Assembly (NCBI RefSeq): GCF_020379485.1
Contig: NC_063438.1
Coordinates: forward strand, 9,252,335 to 9,316,334
Reading direction: 5' to 3'
Length of the DNA stretch: 64,000 bases
From: Brassica napus
Lineage: Eukaryota; Streptophyta; Magnoliopsida; Brassicales; Brassicaceae
This document shows, in pieces, positions 33,616 through 46,800 of the stretch. Both the position numbers and the translations under genes were made by a program. The notes beneath the pieces are model-generated. The model saw only the letters and a list, made by a program, of their open reading frames with translations. It did not search any database and was not told the origin of the DNA. Each line of letters opens with the position of its first letter. Positions within the stretch are counted from its first letter, which is position 1.

Positions 33616-36186
33616 CACTTAATCATGCATGCTACGTTAGTTACTTCTAAACAATTACGAGCGACTTTCTATTGCATTCAGAATTTTTAGCGCAACAACG
33701 ATCATGAACACACGCTTGACGCCATACGTTCATTAACGGTGAATTAAACAAATCTAGTTGGCTCTGATACCACATGTTAATTAATTTTATGATTTCAATT
33801 ATGAAATCTACACCAAGACCTAATCTAGATTTGCCTTAATTCAATCCTAACATGTTTCTAAAGAAAGTAGAAGCACTAACCTTGATCCATGCTTGGATGC
33901 AATTCCACCAATTGATCTTCTCCTCTTTAACCTTCTCTTTGGTGATTTTCTTGATGGACAAGAAATCCCAAACCTTCCTTAATCTCTCCTTTTGATAATC
34001 AGTATTGTTGTTTTGTGTTTTAGAGAGACTTTTTCTTACGTACAAGTCAAACAATGTACAAGTCACTTTTATAATAATCAAAGAGATGTGTCTTAACCAA
34101 CGCAACTCTCGGATAATACTTCAATGCAACCCTTCATTATTTTAACCGCACAAGTGCTAAATAATGTATCATCTCATATATATTAAATCTATGGTAACAT
34201 ATTCCATTATTATTACCATTTACATATACATATATATGATCATGAGATTAAGGACATTTATATATATAAGGTAAAGTAGGAGGGTTATCAATACACCCAG
34301 ATTCTAACTCATTAATCAAAACCGATCCATCACGGTATCGTCTTTTATATTAGAATCTAAAAACATTAATATGAACTTGAACTTTATATTAAACCAATAG
34401 ATACATAGGTCACATAGAATATAAAATATTCTTACATTCTCCCACTTGACCTTTGTATCGACTTAAGGGTTCAATAACTTTAATGTGCACTTTTATATCA
34501 AGTTCACTTGATCTTTACTAAAATTTGGATTGATCGAATCATGGCGGTTGTATGCCATTAAACGACAGAGTCCCTTCCATGTATCACAAATCAATTCTAA
34601 TTTTATATCAATCCTTATATGAGAAGAACTTTTATTTCTCAAACCAACCATATGTTATCTATAAACCATAAGTGTATACACATACTTTAATGATAACATA
34701 ATAAATAAATCAGAAACATAACTTTATGTGAATTCTCAGTGTCAAATATATAATGAGCATCCCATACTAAAATAGCAAAGCCTTATCTATAATACCCATA
34801 CGTTCTACATGGCCATTGAACGCCTTGGATGGTAAACTTTTAGTTAGCACATATTTAATTATGTCGTATCGTTGTCTTATGTTCGATGGCGTTGGCGTTG
34901 ACGAAAACACCATTAACCAAAACATGACAGTTACAACATATCATATTAATTAAATCAAATATGCATTTGCTTTGATAGATAATTCACGTTTATGCACACT
35001 AAATGAATTGCCATGTGCTAACGGTTTATGCATATGCTATCAAAGATTCCATACACGTAAAAGCATATGCCATCGTAAATCATTACGAGAATAACGTATT
35101 TGATCTTGTGATACCAAATCATTATATATGTTCTTTTCTCTTACGATGCCTTATTTTAAGGCCAAATTAATTACTGTGATTTAAAACAAATCTCATGAAC
35201 ACTCTTTAAAACGGTTGATACCGTATATGTTCATGAACAAAAGAGAATTTATTCTAGATTGAAATAATTAATTTATGCATGTGCCTTAATGATTACAACC
35301 GTAAAATCTACCGCATGATGCAAAAGACAAACTCACGAATGCACATGTTGACAAAATTCCAGAATCACTTAATCATGCATGCTACGTTAGTTACTTCTAA
35401 ACAATTACGAGCGACTTTCTATTGCATTCAGAATTTTTAGCGCAACAACGATCATGAACACACGCTTGACGCCATACGTTCATTAACGGTGAATTAAACA
35501 AATCTAGTTGGCTTTGATACCACATGTTAATTAATTTTATGATTTCAATTATGAAATCTACACCAAGACCTAATCTAGATTTGCCTTAATTCAATCCTAA
35601 CATGTTTCTAAAGAAAGTAGAAGCACTAACCTTGATCCATGCTAGGATGCAATTCCACCAATTGATCTTCTCCTCTTTAACCTTCTCTTTGGTGATTTCC
35701 TTGATGGACAAGAAATCCCAAACCTTCCTTAATCTCTCCTTTTGATAATCAGTATTGTTGTTTTGTGTTTTAGAGAGACTTTTTCTTACGTACAACTCAA
35801 ACAATGTACAAGTCACTTTTATAATAATCAAAGAGATGTGTCTTAACCAACGCAACTCTCAGATAATACTTCAATGCAACCCTTCATTATTTTAACCGCA
35901 CAAGTGCTAAATAATGTATCATCTCATATATATTAAATCTATGGTAACATATTCCATTATTATTACCATTTACATATACATATATATGATCATGAGATTA
36001 AGGACATTTATATATATAAGGTAAAGTAGGAGGGTTATCAATACACCCAGATTCTAACTCATTAATCGAAACCGATCCATCACGGTATCGTCTTTTATAT
36101 TAGAATCTAAAAACATTAATATGAACTTGAACTTTATATTAAACCAATAGATACATAGGTCACATAGAATATAAAATATTCTTACA
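33616..36186 (-). mobile_element. Non-autonomous LTR retrotransposon (LARD-like), recombined
   Basis: Two nearly identical 662-bp LTRs (33775-34436 and 35525-36186, TGTTAATT...TTCTTACA) flank 1088 bp without coding capacity. On the minus strand the primer site TGGTATCAAAGC follows the right LTR at a 2-nt gap, and the purine tract AAGTGGGAGAA precedes the left LTR. The left LTR is also followed by a second primer site (33761-33772) and 159 bp of internal sequence, so the order is LTR-internal-LTR-partial internal. No target duplication is present. This indicates recombination between elements. Confidence 0.8.
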
Positions 36187-36456
36187 CTTAGCACCAATTG
36201 GTTTTAGGTTGGAAGCCCATCTAACTTAACATGGTATCAGAGCCCGATCCACATCGATCTGGTCCAAAGTTGGCCCATCGATCCTTGCCCGAACATTCCG
36301 AGATTGACGCTCAAAGAGCCATCATCTCGAGAGGGCGTATTAGGGATAAATGTCTCACATCGGATATTGGAAGGGATCCTTAGTAATATATAAGATGGAT
36401 GGGCCACTCCACTTAGCACCAATTAGTTTTAGGTTGGAAGCCCATCTAGCTTAACA
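36187..36456 (+). mobile_element. Truncated TRIM element
   Basis: The right LTR is 106 bp (36351-36456, TGTCTCACATCGG...TTAACA). The left LTR keeps only its last 45 bp (36187-36231). TGGTATCAGAGC (36232-36243) follows it directly. The break coincides exactly with the end of the neighbouring LARD-like LTR, so that element probably landed in this TRIM's left LTR. Confidence 0.82.
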
Positions 36457-36469
36457 GAGATTAAGAATC

Positions 36470-36925
36470 AAACCATTGACCATCCATCCGATAGCATCTC
36501 TAAACAGGTATCATGATCTCATGACCAAATGTTTAACAGCAGGTAATATAGAAGCTCACTATGGCAAAGGCATTCAAGAATATTTTGAAAAAACAACACT
36601 TCAACCGGCCTCCAACATATACAAGCATCCGCAGAAGGATCATATGAAGATGCAATATATTTATATGGAATAATCATGATATGCAGAGGAGAGAATGACA
36701 TCGGCCAAAAGTACTTTGACAAAATTGCTTGGAAAGAAAACCATAAGGTAGGAGATAAATGTTGGAAACAAATTAAAAAAAACATTGCATGGCGTCCGAG
36801 TTAGAAGACTCTCCTGTTACAAAAATATTACAAGCAACCAAGGAAAAAATTCTATGCCACCCAACCAACATCAAGACGAGATGCGCTGATTCCTATTTGT
36901 ACAAGCAAATGACTAAGTTTGTATA
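36470..36925 (+). pseudogene. Frameshifted fragment of an F-box (At2g35280-like) gene
   Basis: One frame reads RYHDLMTKCLTAGNIEAHY and GKGIQEYFEKTTLQ. After a frameshift near 36600 the next frame reads GLQHIQASAEGSYEDAIYLY, GIIMICRGENDIGQKYF and DKCWKQIKKNIAW, and later a decayed tail. This is the SEL1-like C-terminal region of a plant F-box family. The F-box is missing. Confidence 0.6.
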
Positions 36926-37474
36926 CTTTATTTGAAAATTTGAAAAACTGTTATTCAATCTCAATATTTACATTAATAATGCAGCCACTATTATGTACTA
37001 AGCAGCTTATGTACTTAAATAAATATTTTCATACTCACAATACAATGCCTTCATTCCAAGCAAACAAATATGAATACTATATAAAACCAAACAACACCAA
37101 AAACAAAAAAAATGATTTAAATAGAACAGCTATAATACCTAAAATTACATATTTCAGAAAACGACATTATGATTTCATAAATAAAAACCAAACACGGCCA
37201 CACCGCGTTAAACTTATTTCTACTGATAATAACCATACTGAACCTATAACATCAGAACACTAAACAAGTATTATATTTTACTCTTGCTAAATTCTTTTTC
37301 TAATTTTTGACTTTCCTTCCGCCACATTAATTTATTCAAAAATATATATTTAGATTTCGTAAAACTTCACATCAAAACAACATTCCATATTAATATAGTA
37401 TCATAATTAAAAGACAACAAATACTGCGATACATCATAAAAAAAATTGACATACATAAAACACCTATAATTAAA
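36926..37474. other. AT-rich intergenic DNA
   Basis: It has an open frame of low complexity (Asn/Lys/Tyr-rich) and nothing recognisable. Confidence 0.4.
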
Positions 37475-38429
37475 TCTACTTTATTAAAACAGAAGTACAA
37501 AATAGAAATACCCCTTAGTTTTACTACTTATTTACATTAGAATGCCGTTGAGATATTTATTGAACCTATATTTAAGCATGCTTGTCTTTTCCTAATTTAA
37601 ATCATAGATTTAAGCATTTAATATCTTTCCAAAATTTAAATAATAGATTTCCTTTATCAAATCATAACCAAAATAAATTTCCTAATATATTTCGTATTAA
37701 CATACTCAATATTTTTAACATTTATAGGTAATAAATAATAAAATAAAAAATCACACATCATAATCAATTTATATAACATATAAATAAAATATAAAATAGT
37801 TTATTCATATATTAGTATAATGCTTTCATAATATAAGTCCAATTAGTTATAAATATTGGATTTGTTTATATGATACATTGTGATATAATAGACGATTAAA
37901 ATCACAAAATATAATTATTCAAAGTAATAAATAAAATTGTTATGTTTAAAAATATTATATTAACAGTTATGTAATATATTTTAATTTACATATATATATT
38001 ATACCATTAGTACAAAGAAAAAATTAAAGTGAAAGCAAATATTTATACGGTCACGGGTCAAGCTCTAGAAATAAATAACAACAGTAAGATTATTTTTCTT
38101 TAACAAATTTCTTTTAATTGAAATTATAGTTCCAAATAAGTTTATATATTTTATGTATTTATAAATTTATTTTCTTTGTCTTTAAGGAAGCTTAGATTTT
38201 GAAATTGAAAAAAATATGACCGCCTCTATATTATTTTAATTACGAAATTTAAAATTTATATCAGAATATTTTATTAAACTTTTAATTTTTATTTTTATTA
38301 TAACTATAAAGATTAATTTTCAATATGAATTTATGTTTTAATATTACAAATACGTCATTTAATATAAACAAAAAAAAAAACTAAAAACAAAAAATAAATA
38401 CCCGCCCGGTCGGGCGGGTCAAGGTCTAG
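37475..38429 (+). mobile_element. Non-autonomous Helitron (955 bp)
   Basis: The 5' end TCTACTTTATTAAAACAGAA follows an A. The 3' end carries the perfect 8-bp hairpin CCCGCCCG-GT-CGGGCGGG, then CTAG, followed by T. It is non-coding and very AT-rich inside. Confidence 0.8.
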
Positions 38430-38796
38430 TGGCCATTAAAACAGCTGGTTACAAGAACCCTTTCAAATAAAATTCTAAAAGACAACTCCTATAAGATACA
38501 CCAATGGCAGCTTACGCTGCATTCAACCAAGAACAGCCAAAAGTATAGAAATTATGAATAACGTTCCCCTCCTTTCTTATAACCTCTCACACAGCACCAC
38601 CCACCACCCATTTGGGTGTGGTACCACGGTGGACGCTACACGTCTTCATCCACAGACCAACAACACAACAATCACTCATTTCTTTCGAGCTGCCGTCTAT
38701 AATCAACAATCAAGGACATTTTAGTGACTCCACTACATAGAACATGGGGTTCATGTTAACCTACCAATACGTGAGATCCACCACCCCGACTCAACC
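38430..38796. other. Leader-like sequence before the RING ORF
   Basis: The RING frame stays open upstream of its first ATG back to a TGA near 38735 (coding for HGVHVNLPIREIHHPDST), so the real protein may have started further upstream and lost its first part. No other feature was seen. Confidence 0.35.
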
Positions 38797-39180
38797 ATGA
38801 TTATTCATGACACTAGCCAGTATGTCATGAACGAACTTTTAGCTAGCAAAAACAACAGAACAGGTGACCTTGATATAACTATTAGCATCACTGACTACAA
38901 TCCCACCGCAACAGAGAGACTGGATGTCGACCTTATCATCACAAACCTTGAAGGAACGATTAGGCTTCCAACGGCCGAAGAAGAAAACGTGATGTGTACT
39001 ATATGCTTGGAGAACTACCCAGTAAACAGGATATGCTCTCTTGTATGTGGGCATACCTTCCATTTTCCTTGCATAGATCAATGGATTCATGGAACTATAA
39101 GTTGTCCAATATGTATGGAGAGTAATTATGATTTGATCTTCCTTACCATTTCCAAATTACTATTTGTTGTGTTCTTATGA
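38797..39180 (+). CDS. Small RING-H2 finger protein, possibly a truncated E3 ligase
   Basis: A 127-residue ORF with a complete RING-H2 pattern near residues 67-106: CTIC, 13 residues, C-G-H-TF-H-FP-C, then CPIC. It would bind two zinc ions and recruit an E2 ubiquitin-conjugating enzyme. The last 20 residues are hydrophobic. The N-terminal part has no domain, and conserved-looking sequence continues upstream of the ATG, so it may be a 5'-truncated gene. It lies between transposons, so expression is uncertain. Confidence 0.6.
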   Translation: MIIHDTSQYVMNELLASKNNRTGDLDITISITDYNPTATERLDVDLIITNLEGTIRLPTAEEENVMCTICLENYPVNRICSLVCGHTFHFPCIDQWIHGTISCPICMESNYDLIFLTISKLLFVVFL

Positions 39181-39261
39181 GAAGTTCAAATCTTGGGTAC
39201 CAAGTTCTTTAAAAGATGTGCGAACTTTCAGTTTTACAAGTACAAATACAATAAAATAAAT

Positions 39262-39525
39262 CACTACAAAAAAAAGATAGTCTAGCATCATTTATTTCTA
39301 ATATTTGTATTACTTTTAAATGATGTAATATAATTTTGTATCACTTATTTAAATGATTCTGAAAGTGGTGATGCAAATAATTAACATCATTTTATTAGTA
39401 ACTGATGCAAAAATATCAAATATTTACATCAACATTATAGTGATATCAATGTGTATCAATTCAAATAAATGATATTAAGATTTACATCGTTTTGCAAAAT
39501 GATGTTAGTTAAAATAACTGATTTT
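39262..39525 (+). mobile_element. Solitary end of a CACTA (En/Spm) element
   Basis: It begins CACTACAAAAAAAAGATAG and is followed by many short direct and inverted copies of ATCATTT/AAATGATG, the subterminal repeats of CACTA elements. No matching right end (TTTGTAGTG) was found nearby, so it is a remnant or unpaired end. Confidence 0.55.
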
Positions 39526-40822
39526 AGTTTTATATTTTTATTAATAAATTGACCAATATCAATTAAAAATTCGAAATAAATTTTAATAATTATATAATTT
39601 AAACCATCGACCTAAAATACTTTTTTTTATAATTTGATGTTAAATTTATGGCATTAAACAAAATAAGTAAATATTTTTATATAAACTTATTATTTTCCAT
39701 TGACATACAATCTGAAGAACCAAGAAAAATTAAAAAGAAATACAAAGCAAAAAAAAATGAATTCAGAGAGGAATTGTAAAACAAAGAAAACTAAATTTTG
39801 ACCCGCGTTTGATAAGCGCGGGTTTGGTTTCGTAATTAAATATATTTTTAAACGAATTTCTATTAAGATAGTGTATAAGTTTGAAAACATTTATTCAAAA
39901 CCACGAACCGAACCATACCAAGCTTAAAAACCAAAACTTAACTAAATTGCATAAATAACTAAGAAAACTATATATCTATGACTGAAAAATTGAAACCGAA
40001 CCAAAAACCAAATGAGTACCTGAATTTTTTAAATAAAAATTATATACTTAAAAATAGAAATTACATTTAATTTTTAAATAATCAAATATCCAAAAATACT
40101 ATTTATAAACCAGAGAACCCGAAAACCTGAATTACACAAAACAAATTTATTCAAAATATTAAGATTATTCTAATTATTTGATGTTTTTATTCAAACAACT
40201 CGTATAATTCGATATTTAAACTGATCAAAACCTCAAATTATATGAAAAATTTATCTATAAATATGTAATTACCCAAAAAAACAGAATTAAATCGAACAAA
40301 AAAAACCAAAAAACCCAAAATAACCCAACTGAAATCTAACCAAACTAATTAAATACCTAAACAGTTCCCAAATACCGAAGCCGAATGGTGCGAAGAAAGT
40401 ACTTTAGTTTTACAAATTATTTAATTTATTTTAGTGGATACATATATGGTTTGTAGATGAATAAAGATATAAACAGTGGCCTTATATTGTATTTAGACCT
40501 GTAATCGAATTGGTAAATCTGGTGGTCATATATAATCCAGGATAGCTTATGTTTTAATCTAAAATTCTATTATAGGTTTTACCAACTGATATGTTTCCAT
40601 AAAATTTGGATTTATAAAAATTTATTAATCGAAAATCCGATTAATAGTATATAAAACTTAAAAATTGATTAAAGTTCTTATAAACTTTATAATATTATAT
40701 AAAACTGATTAAAACTATTTGATTTGTTATAAAAAAAAATAGTAAATGCTTTGTATTTTTGTTATGCATTGTAATGATCATTACTATTAAAATCCATGGT
40801 ATACATATCATCTAGGTATCTA
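39526..40822. other. AT-rich DNA with a decayed minus-strand Helitron 3' hairpin
   Basis: At 39800-39822 the palindrome CCCGCG-TTTGATAAG-CGCGGG, next to a TTAG-like end on the minus strand, resembles a mutated Helitron 3' terminus. The rest (39830-40822) is AT-rich without genes. Confidence 0.35.
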
Positions 40823-41414
40823 TCCTATACTAAAAGGAGCAAATAAAGCCCTCTTAAGGCCTCCACGTCAGACTGAAAATTCAGCCAATCACGTTGCAGC
40901 ATTTCCTCCACGTCAGACAATAGAATCGCGGTTTGGGCTTTTGTGGTCTTTGGTTTTGTAGTTTGGGTTCCATGCTCTGCACCGATGATCGATTTGTTCT
41001 TCACAAACAAACGATCGATGGTCAATTGACTTTCACGATGTGGAGTGAAACGAATCGTCATGGAAAATCTCTGAGTTAAATTTCCATTGCGTCGTTTTGT
41101 ATTTCCTTTAATTAATGTTCCTATACTAAAAGGAGCAAATAAAGCCCTCTTAAGGCCTCCACGTCAGACTGAAAATTCAGCCAATCACGTTGCAGCATTT
41201 CCTCCACGTCAGACAATAGAATCGCGGTTTGGGCTTTTGTGGTCTTTGGTTTTGTAGTTTGGGTTCCATGCTCTGCACCGATGATCGATTTGTTCTTCAC
41301 AAACAAACGATCGATGGTCAATTGACTTTCACGATGTGGAGTGAAACGAATCGTCATGGAAAATCTCTGAGTTAAATTTCCATTGCGTCGTTTTGTATTT
41401 CCTTTAATTAATGT
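40823..41414 (+). repeat. Two head-to-tail copies of a Helitron 5' end
   Basis: A 296-bp unit starting TCCTATACTAAAAGGAGC (a Helitron-type 5' end preceded by A) is repeated directly at 40825-41120 and 41121-41414, almost without change. A non-transposon-like ORF follows the second copy. No matching Helitron 3' end was found before the next element, so the 3' boundary is unknown. Confidence 0.7.
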
Positions 41415-41466
41415 AAATGTCTTCATCTTCTATATTTTCTCTCTCAGACCTGCAAACTCTGCAACA

Positions 41467-41757
41467 ATGGATTCCACGGACTCTCATATCCTCCCAATCT
41501 CCACTTCCCAAACCGTTCCCTCCGCCGCTCCTTCTTTCGTAGAATCTCAACCACATCGTAACCCATGTGTTCTCGCCTTCATCAACCGAGTTTCAGAAAC
41601 TGTCACAATCGGATCTTTGTGCTTTTTCTCACTGATGTTGGATCTTTTGTCTCGGCTGTTATGGTCGGAGTCGGTCTTCCTTTTGTTTTTTCTTCATCTT
41701 TTGTTTATTTTTAAGTTTAAGAGTCAGAAAATCTCATTTTGGTTAATTTTTGCTTGA
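41467..41757 (+). CDS. Hypothetical ORF downstream of the Helitron ends, possible captured fragment
   Basis: From ATG 41467 the frame encodes 96 residues: a Ser/Thr/Pro-rich start (MDSTDSHILPISTSQTVP), a middle part SQPHRNPCVLAFINRVSETV, and a hydrophobic tail. The first 50 codons have coding-like composition. The tail looks like intron read-through, since a donor-like GTTATGGTCGG lies there. It may be the first exon of a gene fragment captured by a Helitron. I do not recognise the source. Confidence 0.3.
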   Translation: MDSTDSHILPISTSQTVPSAAPSFVESQPHRNPCVLAFINRVSETVTIGSLCFFSLMLDLLSRLLWSESVFLLFFLHLLFIFKFKSQKISFWLIFA

Positions 41758-43895
41758 TTCCTGGATTGCTGATATAAGCTGTGAATTGAAATTTAGGGTT
41801 AGCTTTCCTGAAAATATATGGATTCGTTAGATAGTTTTTTGTTCCTCTATTGAAGAATAGCATGGCTGTATATGTTTATTGACAACATATGCTACTGTTT
41901 TAGGTTCCCTTTGGTAAAATTGTCCGATGTAGGAGTGTTCGGGTAACGATCAATGATCTCTATCTTTTCGATCCTCATTGTTTAACCTAACTGGATATTT
42001 TGTTTCATGCCCTAATTGTGTATAGCAATATGTGCTTTAAAAGAAGTCACTTGCAGTGGAAGTTTGAGCTCAGGCTGGATGCAAATTTAATGAAATAAGA
42101 TATATATTTTTCTCTGCAGGGAAAGAGTTTGTTTACCTCGTGAAAAAAAAAACAAATGATCGGTTGACCGGATGGGTTCTGCATCGACGGTTCTACACTG
42201 GGTGCATGAGAATCTGAGCAAGATAGATGAAAAGAGTCTCTCTTTCTGCAGCCGGAGATGGTTGTATTGCAAAGGTAACTTCCACCAAGGAAGCCCATTT
42301 ATTCATTCATATAGAGAAAAAAAAATTTCATAGGCTACATCTTTGACCTTATGAGTCAAACTGTGTACTTCTCAATCCTAGATGATAGAAAAATGAAGAA
42401 CCCAAAGTAGCAAGGAAGGTGCGTGTCCAACTTTTTAGTAACCTTTTTCTTAAAGACATGAGATACATTTTGACATAGATTGCAAGAACAGATGTTGAGC
42501 TACAAGAACACTTCAACACTGACTCTGTCTTTACTCTTGCTCATCAAAAAATTCCTTCCAGTACTCCGATTCTCTTTATGTAAGCTATTTTCTTAGTATT
42601 TCTGAGTTTCTTGCTAATCGTTATAAATATTATTGATTATCCCATATTCTCCCAACATTGTCATGTTGCGGTACCACCACTCGGATTATTATTTCCCCTT
42701 AACCTGCAATGCTTTCTATTTTATTGTTTATTTTTACTGATTTTGTGTCTTTGTATTTGATTCACATGTAATAAGAACAGAGTTTTGGCTACCTGGCTCA
42801 GGGCCTGATTTCGGTGTGCCGCCTTTCTCCGGTATCATTGCTATTATCCTTTTAAAAATTTTATTAGCTCTTCAAGCTTTGTTAGAAACCAACATGATCA
42901 AAATCAACCAACCGTGACCAGGAACCAGTTTTTGGCATCAGCTTATTTCAAACCCTGAAACTGCAAAGTTTTCTTTTGTCTTGGACTAATATTTTCATGT
43001 AATGACAGTCTTAGCAATGTGGATTGCAGCTGCGCTTTGGGAACTTTAAGTTTGTGTAAAGATCAAGAAGTTGCTTAACTCTAAGCCAAAGCTAATCTTA
43101 AATTACACTAGCAAAGCCAAGGCTATCACTTCTCATTTAGTCCTCTTTTCAGTTTTCATATGTAGTGGTTTCGAAGAGATCAGTGTATTCATCTTCTAAG
43201 CTGGGAAAAGACTTATACAAGCTGAACTAAAGAAGTATGTTCCTCTTATAGTACGGCTGAGGACATGAGCCAAGCCATGAACAAATAAATCATTCTTGAA
43301 CTGATGAAACTCTCTTTTTGTTTCTTTTAAACAACTTATCCTTTTCTCATTTGGATAGAAAATATATTTTCTCAGCTAATTTTGGTCTGACATGCAGACT
43401 TGAAAATGATAGTCTACAGACGAGAAAGAGGTATAGGGACTAAGAAAGAAGACATGAAGGAAATTTTGTCTTAAGATTAAGCTAAAGTGATTCTTTGGTT
43501 AAATCATTGTCACATGAAAGATTATATGTTCATATTATATGCGGTCTTATATTTCTTTGTCGGACATCTATATGTCATTTCAAATACTAACAAAGTAAAA
43601 CTTGGAAGCTAGGAGAAAGATTTTATATGCTCTAATTCAATAAAGCATTAACTGTTATCCATTATTTATGTTTTTCTTATCTCGACATGCATTTGCAATG
43701 TAAACACAAAGTCAAAATATTCCATAACCGATCTGGGTGAATGGGCATCATATGTTGTGTTACAAACACTAGTGATAAACTAAAAGACACGTGGTTAAAA
43801 ATTATGCAGATATAGTAAACAATCAGCATTAACTTAAATAAAAACAATCAGGATTATTAACTTAAATAAAAACAGTAGAAACGCTTATTTTTAAA
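41758..43895. other. Unassigned intergenic DNA
   Basis: It is less AT-rich than its surroundings, with several short exon-like segments but no convincing gene. It may be the non-coding body of the Helitron that starts at 40823. Confidence 0.3.
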
Positions 43896-46800
43896 TCTCT
43901 ATAATATTATTTGAGAAGTTAGTTTCCTATGTGTCGCGTTTATGTTACCTCTCATGGTGGTTGATTACGATGATACCCTTAATGAATCAAATATATATAC
44001 TGTAAATATAATTATTATTATTAGATATTTGTTTTATTATATTTTTCCCTTTTATTTTGGTTTCTTTTTTCTTTTTCTTTTCGAATAACCTATATAATCA
44101 AGAAAATTTATAAATTTAAAAAATGATTATATCTTTTATATATAGTGTAATTCATAATAAGGAAAGTTCACAAAATAATATTGATTTTAAAGTAAAGAAA
44201 TAATCTTCCCTTTTAAAAATAATCTCAAACAACATAATATAAAATATTAAGCATTTTATTTAAATCAAATAATTTAAAAACATAAACTAAGATAGCTTTA
44301 ATGAAGAAAAATTAATTTAATCATTTTTATGTTCTCTTTATATTTTTCAAGTAACATATATGATAAATAAAATATTTAGAAAACTTTAAAACGAAAATAT
44401 TTTTTATATAAAATGTGACTTCATAAAAAGGAAAGTTTTGAAAAATAATCTTGATATTGAAGTAAAGAATTAATATTCATTTTTAGAATGTATCGATTAT
44501 GTTTTTATACAATTTTGTAGTTGTCATCACTTTATTTTTATAATTTTATTTTTGAAAATTAACATATACCAAATTACTAAGTCCTATAAAATTGACATAG
44601 TCCTATGGCTATTTACAACTAGCCAATTCATAAATATATATATACACATCTAAGATGAAAACCAAAATAATGCAATGAATACAATAAACATGATTTGGTT
44701 GAATTAGGTTAGAAATATTTATACTTCAATTGGACAGAATCCCCTTTCTATTATTTGAGGAGATCATTTTAAAACAAACATTAACTTCATGTGTGATTTA
44801 TAACTATGCCATTGCTTAGGTGTCATCCTCACACTCCAGTTCAGAGCATTATTTAAAAGTTAGAGCATTATTTTAAAAGTCCATCCTTGCCTAGAATATT
44901 TACCTTTCATGCCACTATAATGTTCATATATTATATGCCTCATCATTATATCTCATTCTGAAACTGTTTTGAATAAATAGTTTCAAAATATGTGAAGTTG
45001 AAGGACACGTTTACTTATATAACTATAAATACTTGAAATATATACACTTAAATAACAATAATCCTTGCTTTGTCTACATATATAATGTCTCTATCTTCCT
45101 CAAGAACAAAACTCTCACCTATTTCTTGCAGGTCAAATAGGTATTTTGATATCAAGGTTGTCTAAATAGTTTTTTTTCTGCCGTCTAAATAGTATAATCC
45201 CTGTTACAAACTTAATGATACACGTACATGGTGGAACATATGATTTGTTGTATTCTTCTTTTTTTATCAATGAATACTTTTATTCAAACGTGCAAGACAA
45301 AAGCTTGCTGGGGAAATAACAACCAGGTACCAGTTTGAGAAAAACAACAATGAGAAAGCAAAAACCATCAGTAGATGCCAAGCAAGAAACCTTCACGGGA
45401 AGGAAAAAAAAAAGAGGATAGAAGCTCAACCCTTCTTTAACTAACACTCCACGTAGGAAGACTCGGTTATGGCATCTGAGAGCTTTCCCTCACTTGAGCT
45501 CTAATGGATTTGTTGTATTCTTACAATGTAGAAAATAATTATTATTTCAACCTTTCGTTCTAAAATATTTCGACATATTAAGAGGTGCTTGATTACGTAA
45601 CTTAAAGTTTAGTCAAAGGTATCTTCGGATACACTCATACACGTAAATGGTGAAACATATGATTTGATCCTCCTCTTAATATATAGAAATACAACAAATC
45701 ATATGTTGTTTTGGATGGAGAAACGATATACAGAAATACAATCAAATCATATGACTTTATGGCGTCTTTTAATATCAAATCCGATAATATTTTTTTCTTT
45801 AATTTATTTGATTTTTTTGCTAATTTTACGTTTGACCGTAATTTATGCAGTAGATAAAATTTAGGAAACTGATATACACAATTAGTGCAATCTGGTTTCG
45901 GTTAATATAGGAAAGTTAGTATTAATTTATAGATAATTTTTATGACCAATTTAAAATTATATACGATATTGTAGGGATTTTTCCTCTTAATTTCACCATG
46001 GAATATATTTGATTGACTCAATTCATGTGGCCTAAACCCTATCAGTTATGACTATATATATCATAAATAACTGATTTGTTTCCTTAGAATTTGTTCCTTT
46101 TATATTTTATTATTATGTCACCTATGTTTCGTTTTATCTTATATTCATCATTTATATTATGAAAACAATAATTCTATTTTTTATGTTTACTTTTATCTTA
46201 AATTCATACCTAATTTTATATAAGTCTTTGCTTACTCTTATAGATTTATTTTCACGAACTATATTTGTAATACACCTAACTAATAATATATTTTACAATG
46301 GGATATAGTGTACCACATTAGACAATAACGGCTAACAGACATTTTAAAATTTCTGTTCATAAAAAGTAAAGAAAGTTTTTTAAAAATAGTGTTTGAAGTT
46401 TAACAAAACAAATATTAAGGACATGAAGTAAGAAAAAAAACAAAATCACTATTTTAAATGTTTTTACTGGAAATGAAAAAATAATAAGAAATTAATGTTT
46501 TTGGATCATAGTTTTGGACTAAAAATATATTGAAAACTCCTCTAATTAGTATACAAAAAACTCCTCTAATTAGTATACAAAAATTCATGTTTGATAACAG
46601 CGTAATAACCTGATTGTATTTAAAAAAAATAGTAATTTTAAATCAACTAATATATAATAATAAAATTTAAATAAATTGTGAATATATATTGAGAATATTT
46701 TGATTATCACTTTACATTGAGTTTTAATCCAGATTAATATTTTAGCTATAGCTAGATTCTAAGATTTGTTTTTGCTTATAACTAAACAAATAATATAGTA

